The notes under the pieces were generated by a model. It worked only from the letters and a program-made list of their open reading frames with translations, did not search any database and had not been told where the DNA came from. A stretch of 64,000 bases of DNA from Maridesulfovibrio sp. GTDB lineage: Bacteria > Desulfobacterota > Desulfovibrionia > Desulfovibrionales > Desulfovibrionaceae. Shown here in pieces: positions 1 through 8,540 of the stretch. The stretch is taken from positions 2,923,001 through 2,987,000 of the forward strand of contig NZ_OY781616.1 in the NCBI RefSeq assembly GCF_963677005.1. The letters are read 5' to 3'. A program made the position numbers and the translations under genes. Position 1 is the stretch's first letter. Each line of letters opens with the position of its first letter.

Positions 1-1211
1 GGTCCGAATCCCTGCACGAAATGCTGAGGACACTCTACTCCCCGGCCGAGGCGGAACTCATAATCCGTATGCCTTATCGGCCCTCATCCCTTGAGCGCAT
101 TGCCGGAATTACAGGCATGGAGGCTAAAATCCTGCTGCCCATGCTGGAATCAATGTGCCTGAAAGGATTGGTCTGTGATCTGTGGGAAGAGGATCACTAC
201 ACATATATGATCAGCCCGTTTGTAATCGGATTTTTCGAATTTACAATGATGCGGACCAAAGGTGATCTTGATTCCCGAAAATGGGCGGAACTTTTTCACG
301 CCTACATGTTCGGGGACAAGTCCTTTCTGAAAAGCAACTTCGGAAACGGTGAGCAGATTTCCGTCATGCGCACCCTTCCTTACGAGGAAACTGTGCGCGG
401 AGATTTTGTGGAAGTGCTCGACTACGAGAAAGCTGCCGCACTTGTTGATGCACAGGAGATGTTCGCTGTCGGCCTGTGTTCCTGCCGTCATGAAAAGAGC
501 CATCTGGGCGAGAGAAAATGCACGGTGGATATGGAAACCTGCACCTCCATGGGAGACTCCGCCGCATTTCTGATCAGAAACGGATTCGCCCGTGAAATAT
601 CCCGGTCCGAGATGAATGAGATTATGGCCCGCTCAAAGGAAAACGGGTTCACCCTGACCACCGACAATGTCAAAAACGATGCCGGATTCATGTGCCATTG
701 CTGTGGCTGCTGCTGCAACCTGATGAACGGAATAAAATATTCCGGCTATCCGGGGGTACTGGTTTCGTCCTCCTTTATTGCATCTGTTGATGCTGAAGCG
801 TGCAACGGCTGCGGCCTTTGTGCAAAAGCCTGTCCCATTGACGCGATTTCCATAATCGAGATTGAACCGGAGGTTCCGGGAGGCAGAAAAAAACGGCGCG
901 CTGAAGTGGATACCTGCATCTGCCTGGGATGCGGAGTCTGCGCCCTGAAATGCCCGACCGGTGCAATGGGCCTTGATAAACGAGCCCAGAGAGTCATTCA
1001 TCCTGAAGACAGCTTTGAGAGAGTTATTCTGCAGGCACTTGAAAGAGGGACCCTCCAAAATCTTGTTTTCGATAATCCGAACAGCCGCAGCGAGGGCTTT
1101 ATGCGTGCTGTGCTGGGCGGATTTCTCAAGCTGTCTCCGGTAAAAAGAGGACTGATGAGTGACACACTGCGTTCGCGTTTTCTGGGAGTTTTAAAAAAAT
1201 CCTCTTCATGA
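1..1211 (+). CDS. 4Fe-4S binding protein, 5' end outside the window
   Basis: This is an iron-sulfur protein with an N-terminal region that looks like a winged-helix domain (residues about 1-75 of the visible part), then cysteine clusters CSCRHE, CHCCGCCC and two ferredoxin motifs (CNGCGLCAKACP and CICLGCGVCALKCP). The two ferredoxin motifs should hold two [4Fe-4S] clusters. The reading frame is open from base 3, before the first ATG at 21, and proteins of this type usually carry extra N-terminal residues, so I treat the gene as truncated by the window edge rather than starting at 21. It is probably a cytoplasmic electron-transfer or sensor protein. Its partner is unknown; the next gene is 180 bp away and looks unrelated. 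Confidence 0.75.
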   Translation, partial: SESLHEMLRTLYSPAEAELIIRMPYRPSSLERIAGITGMEAKILLPMLESMCLKGLVCDLWEEDHYTYMISPFVIGFFEFTMMRTKGDLDSRKWAELFHAYMFGDKSFLKSNFGNGEQISVMRTLPYEETVRGDFVEVLDYEKAAALVDAQEMFAVGLCSCRHEKSHLGERKCTVDMETCTSMGDSAAFLIRNGFAREISRSEMNEIMARSKENGFTLTTDNVKNDAGFMCHCCGCCCNLMNGIKYSGYPGVLVSSSFIASVDAEACNGCGLCAKACPIDAISIIEIEPEVPGGRKKRRAEVDTCICLGCGVCALKCPTGAMGLDKRAQRVIHPEDSFERVILQALERGTLQNLVFDNPNSRSEGFMRAVLGGFLKLSPVKRGLMSDTLRSRFLGVLKKSSS

Positions 1212-1392
1212 TGTTCTGAAGGCCCCATGTCGGGAGGATATCCCAGCACGAGGGTGTCTCAATATGGAATTCCAGATATTGCGAAACAGTTTCCGTGCCC
1301 GGGAAAAGAAACTTGCATAAATTGTCGCAACAGGTTTATTTTAAGGATAGACCTGAATTTCCACCCACTGAACACGGGGATATGTCAGCCTG

Positions 1393-2433
1393 ATGAAAAT
1401 ACTTGCCGTTGAAGACGACATTATAGCCAGAAAAAGGTTGGTTAAGCTTCTTGAGTCCTGGGGACACGAGGTACTTGAAGCCGGGGACGGCCGTGATGGT
1501 TTTGAAAAATTCTCCTCAGAGAAAGAGCCCGTCGACATAGTAATCACAGACTGGATGATGCCCGAAATCAACGGGTACGAACTTGTCGGTATGATTAAAA
1601 ACAAGGATACGGGCAAGCCGTTCGTGTATGTTATTTTTCTTACCGGGAAGGACTCCAAGGACGATCTTGCAATGGCGCTGGAGCGGGCTGGAGCAGATGA
1701 CTACCTGACCAAGCCGTTCGATGTACACGAACTTCAGGCCAGAATATCGGTCGGTTCACGGATGGTTGCTCTGGAACGGGAGATGACAGCACACTCCGAT
1801 CAACTGGAACGAATTGTTGCCGAACAGACCAGAATAATTCGTCATGGCCGTGAAGAACTTATCCTGCGGCTGATGTCCTCTCTCAAATACAAGGATGGAG
1901 AAACAGGGAACCATGTACGTCGCATCGGCGCTTATTGTGAACTGATTGCCAAAGGGCTCGGATGGAACAAAAGACGGGTGGAAAACTGCCGGGTGGCCTC
2001 ATCCATACACGATCTGGGTAAAATAGGCATACCGGATGCAATTTTGAAAAAGCCCGGCCTGCTTACTTCCGATGAATTCGAAGTTATCAAAACACATCCG
2101 CAGATAGGGTCAGATATTCTGGAAGGGACGGAATACGCCCTTATTGAAACAGCGCGTATAATAAGCCTCCACCATCACGAAAAATGGGACGGAAGCGGTT
2201 ACCCGCAGGGTCTGAGCGGGGAGGATATTTCCGAGGAAGGCAGAGTCACGGCAATTGCGGATGTCTTTGATGCGCTCAGCAGCAAACGGGTATACCGCCC
2301 GGCACTCCCCTTCAGCAGGGTAATGGAGATAATGGATGCGGGCAGGGGTACTCATTTTGATCCCCGCATATATGATGTGTTCAAACAGCATATAGAATCG
2401 GTACTTGAAATCAGCAGAAAATATATGGACTGA
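1393..2433 (+). CDS. Response regulator with HD-GYP c-di-GMP phosphodiesterase domain
   Basis: The protein has 346 residues. A receiver domain (about 1-125) has the acidic pair in VEDD, phosphoacceptor Asp in TDWMMP and the conserved Lys in YLTKPFD. A short coiled linker (125-160) leads to an HD-GYP domain with HDLGKIGIPD, the HHHEKWDGSGYP signature and the ADVFDAL motif. Proteins of this class hydrolyse cyclic di-GMP under control of receiver phosphorylation. It is the first gene of a tight three-gene unit with a FIST protein (23 bp downstream) and a hybrid kinase, which is the obvious candidate phosphodonor. All hallmark residues are present, so activity is expected, but the partner assignment rests on position only. 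Confidence 0.9.
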   Translation: MKILAVEDDIIARKRLVKLLESWGHEVLEAGDGRDGFEKFSSEKEPVDIVITDWMMPEINGYELVGMIKNKDTGKPFVYVIFLTGKDSKDDLAMALERAGADDYLTKPFDVHELQARISVGSRMVALEREMTAHSDQLERIVAEQTRIIRHGREELILRLMSSLKYKDGETGNHVRRIGAYCELIAKGLGWNKRRVENCRVASSIHDLGKIGIPDAILKKPGLLTSDEFEVIKTHPQIGSDILEGTEYALIETARIISLHHHEKWDGSGYPQGLSGEDISEEGRVTAIADVFDALSSKRVYRPALPFSRVMEIMDAGRGTHFDPRIYDVFKQHIESVLEISRKYMD

Positions 2434-2440
2434 TTTCTGC

Positions 2441-2456
2441 TTAGCCGGAGGCTAAA
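2441..2456 (+). promoter_or_regulatory. Shine-Dalgarno inside a small hairpin before the FIST gene
   Basis: TTAGCC (2441-2446) and GGCTAA (2450-2455) are perfect 6-bp arms around GGA. The GGAGG ribosome-binding sequence spans the loop and the right arm, one base before the ATG region at 2457. The structure could make FIST translation depend on ribosomes finishing the upstream gene. This is inference from sequence only. Confidence 0.35.
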
Positions 2457-3596
2457 ATGGAGACGGTACAGACGGTATGGAGCAGGGGAGATGGCTGGAA
2501 ACGCTCTCCGGGAGAACTTGGTTTTGATGCAGCCGGGCTGGTTCTTGTGTTCGGATCAGGCAGTGCGTTGCGTGAAAAAACTCTTTTTGCCGAGATTGCT
2601 GCGGCTTTTCCTGGAGCAGTTTTGGCCGGATGCTCTACAGCCGGGGAAATATGCGGTGAAAGAGTCCATGACGAATCACTCGCAGTTACTGCCGTCCGTT
2701 TCGACCATACTGAAATAAAAACTGTTTACGGATGTTTTGCCGAAAAGAAGGATGTTGCCGAATTAGCCGGGCAACTGGCCGGACAGATGGTAGGGCCGGG
2801 ACTGGTCCATGTTCTTGTTTTTTCAGACGGACTTGAAGTTAACGGAACGGAACTCGCGCAGGGAATAACATCCGCCCTTCCAGAAGGAGTATCGGTCAGC
2901 GGAGGGCTGGCCGGAGATGGGTCGAACTTTGAAAATACCTACGTGCTGTGCGGAACTGAACCGTTACGAAATGCAGTATGCCTTGTAGGGTTCTATTCGG
3001 ACAGACTGGAAGTCGGCTGCGGTTCAATGGGAGGATGGGACCCGTTCGGGCCCAAAAGGCTGGTAACCAGCTCGGACGGCAATATTCTCTATGAACTGGA
3101 CCATAAATCCGCTTTAGAACTCTATAAAACATATCTGGGAGATTTTGCCGACGGTCTGCCTGCTTCTGGTTTGCTTTTTCCTTTGAGCATGAGTGTGGAC
3201 GGAAATGAACACAGCGAGCTTGTCCGCACTATTCTAGGCATTGATGATCTCGCAAAATCAATGACATTTGCGGGGGATATTCCAGAAGGTTCAATCGTCA
3301 GATTCATGAAAGCCAATAAGGACCGGCTGATAGACGGAGCCCAGCATGCTGCCGAAATGAGTACTTCCGCAGTCGGAGGACCGGCGGATCTCGCCCTCTG
3401 CGTAAGCTGTGTGGGACGCAAGCTGGTACTTGGCCAGCGGGTGGAAGAAGAAGTGGAAGCCGTGCTTTCGGTTCTTGGTGCTCAGGCCGCAGCAACCGGA
3501 TACTATTCCTACGGAGAACTTTCACCCATAGGCGGCAGTGGAAAATGTTCGCTGCACAACCAGACCATGACCATAACGGTTTTCAGGGAAAAATAG
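2457..3596 (+). CDS. FIST domain small-ligand sensor protein
   Basis: The 379-residue protein matches the FIST N-terminal and C-terminal sensory modules. The N-terminal half includes AGCSTAGEI (about residue 58) and GGLAGDG (about 148), and the C-terminal half includes the GYYSYGEL region near the end. FIST domains are thought to bind small ligands such as amino acids and usually sit with signalling genes. There is no signal peptide or membrane segment, so it should act in the cytoplasm. The stop is 3 bp before the hybrid kinase start, so the two are almost certainly co-translated, and the FIST protein probably feeds ligand information to the kinase or the HD-GYP protein. Confidence 0.88.
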   Translation: METVQTVWSRGDGWKRSPGELGFDAAGLVLVFGSGSALREKTLFAEIAAAFPGAVLAGCSTAGEICGERVHDESLAVTAVRFDHTEIKTVYGCFAEKKDVAELAGQLAGQMVGPGLVHVLVFSDGLEVNGTELAQGITSALPEGVSVSGGLAGDGSNFENTYVLCGTEPLRNAVCLVGFYSDRLEVGCGSMGGWDPFGPKRLVTSSDGNILYELDHKSALELYKTYLGDFADGLPASGLLFPLSMSVDGNEHSELVRTILGIDDLAKSMTFAGDIPEGSIVRFMKANKDRLIDGAQHAAEMSTSAVGGPADLALCVSCVGRKLVLGQRVEEEVEAVLSVLGAQAAATGYYSYGELSPIGGSGKCSLHNQTMTITVFREK

Positions 3597-3599
3597 CCC

Positions 3600-6236
3600 A
3601 TGAAAGATCTGCACACTCTTTTGAAGCGCCAACTGAAACGGCACCTGAATGTCAGTGCCGAGGATATTGACGGGCCGCTTCTCAAGTTTGTGCAGTCTGT
3701 AAACGACGCCTACCGCGAATCGGACATGGACCGTAAAATGCTGGAGCGTTCGCTGGAACTGAGTTCCGCGGAGCTGATGGAAGCAAACGGCAGGCTCTCC
3801 ATGCTGCTTGAAGAGTTGGAGGAAAGGGTTGAAAAACGCACCTCCGAGTTAAAGGAGTCTCGGCTTGCGCTGAGGAGCAGCGAGGAAAGGTTGAGAATCC
3901 TCTACGAAACAGCTCCCATAGGCATTTTCCAATCCTTGCCGAGTGGAAGCTATCTGTATGCCAACAAACAGCTTGCCCGCATGTACGGGTATGAAAGTCC
4001 TGAAAACCTGATCAGCAGTGTTACATCCATTGCCGATACCATATATGAAGATCCCGGAGAGAGGGCATGGGTCCAGGCCCAGTTGGGAGAGCAGGGAAGT
4101 CTGGTAGGTTATGAAACCCGCAGGCGCAGGAAAGACGGTTCGGTATTCTGGGTATCCCTGAGCATGCAGGCCTGCTTTGATCCGGATACACGCACGATCA
4201 CCCATTACGACGGGTTTGTTATCGATATTTCCATACGCAAGGAGGCGGAGAAACAACTCAAGCAGGCTCTGGAGGACGCGGAAGATGCGAACAGGGCCAA
4301 ATCCATATTTCTGGCCAATATGAGCCATGAAATCCGTACCCCGCTGAATGGGATTCTGGGGCTTGCCGAAGTGATGCTCGGGACAAAACTGACAGCCAGT
4401 CAGGAACGTTTCATGCGTCAACTGAAAAGCTCCTCGCATTCACTGCTCAACGTCCTTAACGACATTCTTGATTTTTCCAAAATAGAAGCCAACAAACTGG
4501 TCATAGACATGGGTCCGGTCCATATCCGGGAATTGGTGGCAGACAGTCTGCGGACGCTTTACATACAGGCCCGGGACAAGGGTCTGGAACTGATGCTGCA
4601 GATTTCTGACAATGTGCCTGAAACAGTTGAGGGAGATGGCGACAGGCTTCGCCAGATCCTTTTGAACATCGTTTCAAACGCAGTTAAATTCACTGAATTC
4701 GGGGAAATTCTGGTTGAGGTCGATTTTGTCAAAAACGATCCGGAAGGAGGTGAACTCACCTGTTCCATCAGCGATACCGGTCCGGGTATTCCTAAAGAAA
4801 AGCTGAACTCCGTATTTAACGCATTTGAACAGATAGACTGTTCCCTGACCCGGTCCAGAGGGGGAACGGGGCTGGGGTTGACCATCAGCAGCCAGCTTGT
4901 CTCCCTCATGGGCGGCCGGATGGACTGTTCAAGTATTCCCGGACGTGGAAGCACCTTTCGTTTCACACTTCCCCTGCGGGTTGTGAAGGAGATGTCACGC
5001 AATCTGGTCATAACGGCCGGAAATGAATTGGTCGGCATGCACATGCTGGTGGTTGACTGCAATTCCACCAACCGGTCGATCGTGCGCAGAATGCTTGAAA
5101 GCTGGGGCGCGGTTGTTGATGAGGCAGAATCCGTCTCCTCTGCTTATGATAAGGTAAAGCAGGCCGTACACCGCAAAGAGCCATACCGGATTGTTGTGGG
5201 CGACAATAAACTGGATGCAGATGGACAGGGATTCCTGAAAGAGCTTGCAGACAATCCGGCCACATCCAGTGCGATAGTGATCATGCTCGGAGGGGCGGAA
5301 GAAGGTGCAGCGGAAATCTGTGCAGACTCCGTCCTGTACAAACCGGTTACAGCGTCCGACCTGCTTTCCGCGATTATGAAAGCCCTGCGTAAGGAATCCG
5401 GGCTGCGGGAAGATGCCGGAAGGCAGAGAGTAAATGTACTTGCCACAGACGTTCCGCTGAGGATTCTGCTGGTTGAGGACACCCCCTTGAACCTGCAGGT
5501 GGCCGAACATATGATTGAAGGATGGGGACATACGGTAATAGTAGCAACTGACGGGCATGAAGGGTTTGAAAAATTCATTTCCGAAGATTTTGACCTGGTA
5601 CTCATGGACGTGCAGATGCCGGTCATGGACGGACTTGAAGCCACCGGACACATCAGGGCTTATGAGCAAAAGAACGGCCTTTTCCCCACACCGATTCTGG
5701 CCATGACTGCCCATGCTTTGAAAGGTGACGCCGATGTCTGCGTGCAGGCAGGCATGAATGACTATATTGCCAAGCCCATCAGATGGAAGGAACTTTTCGC
5801 CAAAATAGAGGAATATGGAGGAAAATCCCGACATAAGAAGCAGGACCGGCCCACAGTGCGACTTGCACATGCAGCCCAGGAGGAGAATACAGCTGCAACA
5901 GACTCACTGCCGGGCCTGGATGAACTTGTGACCAGATTCAACGACGACAGCGAATTCCTGTTTCAGATGATCGATATACTGGAAGATGAACTATCTCCCC
6001 GGATTGAACGGATACGCGCGGCTATTGAAGAAATGGATTTCAATAAGTTGGAAATGGAAGCGCATGCCTTGAAAAGCATGCTCGGTAATTTCGGCAAGAC
6101 AGGGGCCTATTACTCAGCGCATCGGCTTGAACATGCCGGGCATGACCGATCATCATCGGACACAGACCAGGAGTTCGATAAGCTGGGCAGGGAAATTGAT
6201 GTATTCATGGACCACATGAGAAAGTTGAGAGGTTGA
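3600..6236 (+). CDS. Hybrid sensor histidine kinase (PAS-HisKA-HATPase-REC-REC-HPt)
   Basis: The 878-residue soluble kinase has these domains in order: a coiled coil (about 55-100), a PAS domain (about 100-215), HisKA with MSHEIRTPLNG (about 240), HATPase with GGTGLGLT (about 425), a divergent receiver (about 480-590) whose acidic motif reads VVGDNKLDADG and is one residue short of the usual spacing, a canonical receiver (about 615-735) with LMDVQMPVMDG and AKP, and an HPt domain (about 785-875) with HALKS. No membrane segment is visible. It probably runs a His-Asp-His phosphorelay whose final acceptor is the HD-GYP regulator two genes upstream. The signal may come from the FIST protein encoded just before it. 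Confidence 0.9.
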   Translation: MKDLHTLLKRQLKRHLNVSAEDIDGPLLKFVQSVNDAYRESDMDRKMLERSLELSSAELMEANGRLSMLLEELEERVEKRTSELKESRLALRSSEERLRILYETAPIGIFQSLPSGSYLYANKQLARMYGYESPENLISSVTSIADTIYEDPGERAWVQAQLGEQGSLVGYETRRRRKDGSVFWVSLSMQACFDPDTRTITHYDGFVIDISIRKEAEKQLKQALEDAEDANRAKSIFLANMSHEIRTPLNGILGLAEVMLGTKLTASQERFMRQLKSSSHSLLNVLNDILDFSKIEANKLVIDMGPVHIRELVADSLRTLYIQARDKGLELMLQISDNVPETVEGDGDRLRQILLNIVSNAVKFTEFGEILVEVDFVKNDPEGGELTCSISDTGPGIPKEKLNSVFNAFEQIDCSLTRSRGGTGLGLTISSQLVSLMGGRMDCSSIPGRGSTFRFTLPLRVVKEMSRNLVITAGNELVGMHMLVVDCNSTNRSIVRRMLESWGAVVDEAESVSSAYDKVKQAVHRKEPYRIVVGDNKLDADGQGFLKELADNPATSSAIVIMLGGAEEGAAEICADSVLYKPVTASDLLSAIMKALRKESGLREDAGRQRVNVLATDVPLRILLVEDTPLNLQVAEHMIEGWGHTVIVATDGHEGFEKFISEDFDLVLMDVQMPVMDGLEATGHIRAYEQKNGLFPTPILAMTAHALKGDADVCVQAGMNDYIAKPIRWKELFAKIEEYGGKSRHKKQDRPTVRLAHAAQEENTAATDSLPGLDELVTRFNDDSEFLFQMIDILEDELSPRIERIRAAIEEMDFNKLEMEAHALKSMLGNFGKTGAYYSAHRLEHAGHDRSSSDTDQEFDKLGREIDVFMDHMRKLRG

Positions 6237-6743
6237 CAGCAAAGCCCTGCCTACCGGGTAATCCTCCCTTTTTTTACCTCGTGCCTGTACATAGGGGTGG
6301 TCATTATTTTTTTGATGGTTAATCTTAACCGTGTTGTGATACTCTTTGCACAGACATATGCCGTTACCGGTGATTATATTAGCTGAGCATTTTTTTAAGA
6401 AAGGCTTCCTTCCTGCCCACGGCGGGAGGATTGAATCTCTATCCGGGGAAATTTTGTCTCCTGCAGTTTCGGGCTTACGGACCCGATATTACAAGACGAT
6501 AATTTCCGTCAGGAACATTTTTTACGGCAGTGCCGGCCTGTCGAAATCGAAAAAAATGTTCATAATCGAACAAGAGTTAAGGCTATTAATTTAGAAAATG
6601 TTAGAAAGTGGTCATTTTTTGCATGCAAAATTATTTTTTGTGTGTTAAATCCCAAGTAACCTGTTCGGGATCAAAGGCTAGAATAACGGACCTGGAGTGG
6701 AAGGTCCCTAAGAATGAAAACAAATAAAAGGCAGGTATGAGAA
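6237..6743. other. 507-bp intergenic region with palindrome and leader hairpin
   Basis: No credible gene is present. Two inverted repeats are visible: a perfect 14-bp palindrome TTTTGCATGCAAAA at 6617-6630, and GGACCT/AGGTCC at 6688-6707, which would form a hairpin in the leader of the GAF gene. The region 6590-6660 is AT-rich and is the likely promoter area for the GAF-GAPDH pair, but I could not fix -35/-10 elements with confidence. Confidence 0.5.
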
Positions 6744-7301
6744 ATGGGTGCAACCAGACTCTACAAGGCGATTTTTGAAATTACCAGAGCGGTCAACTCC
6801 AGCCTGGAACCGAAAAAGGTTCTCAACAGTATTGCCGAAAAAGTGGCAACTGAAATGGAGCTCAAAGGCTGCTTTATCAGACTCCTCGACCGCACAGGGG
6901 AAACCCTGCTTGCGGATGCTTCCTACGGTCTGAGCGAACGCTACGAACAGAAAGGCCCCGTTGAGGTTTCCAAAAGCCGTCTGGACCAGGAAGTTCTGGA
7001 AGGAAAAATCGTAACCATCCCTGATGTACGCAACGATGATCGTTTCCAGTATCCTGAAGAAGCCGCCAAGGAAGGCCTCGTTTCCCTTGTTGTGCTTCCC
7101 CTTACCGCACGCGGCAAAAAGGTCATCGGCGTCCTGCGCGTCTATTCTTCCGAGCTGCGCGAATTCTCCGAAGATGAACTGGACTTTCTCAAGTGCGTTG
7201 CCGACCTTTCAGGTCTCGCCCTCGAAAACGCACGCATGTTTTCCGCACTTAAACGCGCGAGTGAACTGGCAAACGAATACATTTACCGGGTAGACGATTA
7301 G
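6744..7301 (+). CDS. GAF domain protein
   Basis: The 185-residue protein consists almost entirely of one GAF domain (about residues 10-165), with the typical CFIRLLD, PDVRNDDRFQYPEEA and GLVSLVVLPL stretches and a short helical tail. There is no output domain, so it is a stand-alone sensor or ligand-binding protein in the cytoplasm. It sits 27 bp before the GAPDH gene on the same strand and is probably co-transcribed with it, which hints at a role in sensing a metabolite or redox state linked to glycolysis. The ligand cannot be read from the sequence. Confidence 0.8.
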   Translation: MGATRLYKAIFEITRAVNSSLEPKKVLNSIAEKVATEMELKGCFIRLLDRTGETLLADASYGLSERYEQKGPVEVSKSRLDQEVLEGKIVTIPDVRNDDRFQYPEEAAKEGLVSLVVLPLTARGKKVIGVLRVYSSELREFSEDELDFLKCVADLSGLALENARMFSALKRASELANEYIYRVDD

Positions 7302-7328
7302 CCCGATTTTCTGGTGAGGATTTTAAAA

Positions 7329-8348
7329 ATGAGTAAAGTAAAAGTAGGTATCAACGGTTTCGGCCGCATCGGCCGCCAGGCTCTCAAGACCATATGGGAA
7401 AGACACCGCGACACCGTGGAAGTTGTTGCCATCAACGATCTTTTCGACATCGGAACCAACGCCGCCCTCTGCGCAAGAGATACCAACTACGGTAAATTCG
7501 CTGCGGACCTCAGGGTTGAAGGCGATATGATGTACGTGGGAGACGACTTCACCATCAAGAACTTTGCAGAACGTGATCCCAAACGCATCCCCTGGGGCGA
7601 ATGCGGAGTGGATGTTGTTATCGAATCAACCGGTATCTTCCGCACCGGCCCTACTGCCGCGCAGCATCTTGAAGGCGGAGCCAAAAAGGTTGTCATTTCC
7701 GCACCGGCCAAGGAAGAAGACATCACCGTTGTAATGGGCGTAAACCACACCGATTACGATCCCGCAAAACACACGGTTATTTCCAACGCATCCTGCACCA
7801 CCAACTGCCTTGCTCCGGTCGTAAAGGTCATGCATGAAAAATTCGGCATTGAAAAAGGGGTTATGACCACAGTTCACTCCTACACCAATGACCAGCGCAT
7901 TCTCGACCAGCCGCACAAGGACCTGCGCCGTGCACGTGCTGCAGCATGCAACATGATTCCTACCTCCACCGGTGCCGCCAAGGCTGTTGCCCTGGTTATT
8001 CCCGAAATGGCCGGACGCTTCGAAGGATACTCCGTACGTGTTCCTACACCGACCGTATCCCTGGTCGACTTCGTGGCCGTGCTCAAAAAAGACACCGACA
8101 CGGAAGAACTCAAAGCCGTGCTCAAGGCTGCCGCCGAGGGTGAACTCAAGGGAATTATGGGCTATTCGGAAGCTCCCCTTGTTTCAAGCGATTTCATCGG
8201 CGACCCCCACTCCGGCATCGTTGAAGCGGATTTCACTGTTGTACAGGGCGGTAACCTCGCAAAAGTATATGCCTGGTATGACAACGAATGGGGCTACTCC
8301 TGCCGTCTTGCCGACCTGATTGATTACATGGGCAAGTGCGGATTGTAG
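7329..8348 (+). CDS. gap: Glyceraldehyde-3-phosphate dehydrogenase
   Basis: The enzyme oxidises glyceraldehyde 3-phosphate with NAD(P) and phosphate to 1,3-bisphosphoglycerate in cytoplasmic glycolysis. The 339-residue sequence has the Rossmann start VGINGFGRIGRQ, the catalytic SNASCTTNCLAP with active-site Cys, and the C-terminal WYDNEWGYS. The start is the ATG at 7329, 8 bp after GAGGA (7316-7320); an earlier in-frame GTG at 7314 overlaps that site and is unlikely. It follows the GAF gene closely. A hairpin at 8351-8369 right after the stop may end the transcript. Confidence 0.97.
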   Translation: MSKVKVGINGFGRIGRQALKTIWERHRDTVEVVAINDLFDIGTNAALCARDTNYGKFAADLRVEGDMMYVGDDFTIKNFAERDPKRIPWGECGVDVVIESTGIFRTGPTAAQHLEGGAKKVVISAPAKEEDITVVMGVNHTDYDPAKHTVISNASCTTNCLAPVVKVMHEKFGIEKGVMTTVHSYTNDQRILDQPHKDLRRARAAACNMIPTSTGAAKAVALVIPEMAGRFEGYSVRVPTPTVSLVDFVAVLKKDTDTEELKAVLKAAAEGELKGIMGYSEAPLVSSDFIGDPHSGIVEADFTVVQGGNLAKVYAWYDNEWGYSCRLADLIDYMGKCGL

Positions 8349-8540
8349 CAGCGGAACGTCAAATTCCGCAAAGGGGTCAGGGCAAGAGTGGATGAGCCCG
8401 GTGCACCCCTGGGGAGAAAAAACTCCCCGAACTCCTGATTCGGCCGGGGACTGTCCCGGCAGGATCGCGGGTGGTACTTAAGATTCGAGAGACCGGCAGA
8501 GCTCACCCCGTATCAAGGGCGCTGCCGGTTTCTCCTGTTT
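8349..8540. other. Highly structured convergent intergenic region, candidate ncRNA or double terminator
   Basis: Between the ends of gap (+) and the carbonic anhydrase gene (-) there are four strong inverted repeats: GCGGAA/TTCCGC (8351-8369), GGGGAG/CTCCCC (8411-8428), GCCGGG/CCCGGC (8443-8460) and a long GAGA-CCGGCAG/CTGCCGG-TTTCTC stem (8487-8534). A short T run follows the last on the plus strand. That is more structure than a simple terminator needs. I do not recognise a known RNA family. Confidence 0.45.
8487..8540 (+). terminator. Long stem-loop terminator after gap
   Basis: CCGGCAG (8493-8499) pairs with CTGCCGG, extended by GAGA/TCTC, and is followed by TGTTTT. It sits at the 3' ends of two convergent genes and could stop transcription from gap. 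Confidence 0.5.

Noticed and set aside
6346..6594. 82-codon plus frame between the hybrid kinase and GAF genes
   Set aside because: No ribosome-binding site, mixed hydrophobic and basic composition, AT-rich non-coding base pattern.
6610..6624. Sigma-54-like TGG...TGCA sequence before the GAF gene
   Set aside because: The GG-to-GC spacing is nine, not ten, so it fails the -24/-12 rule.
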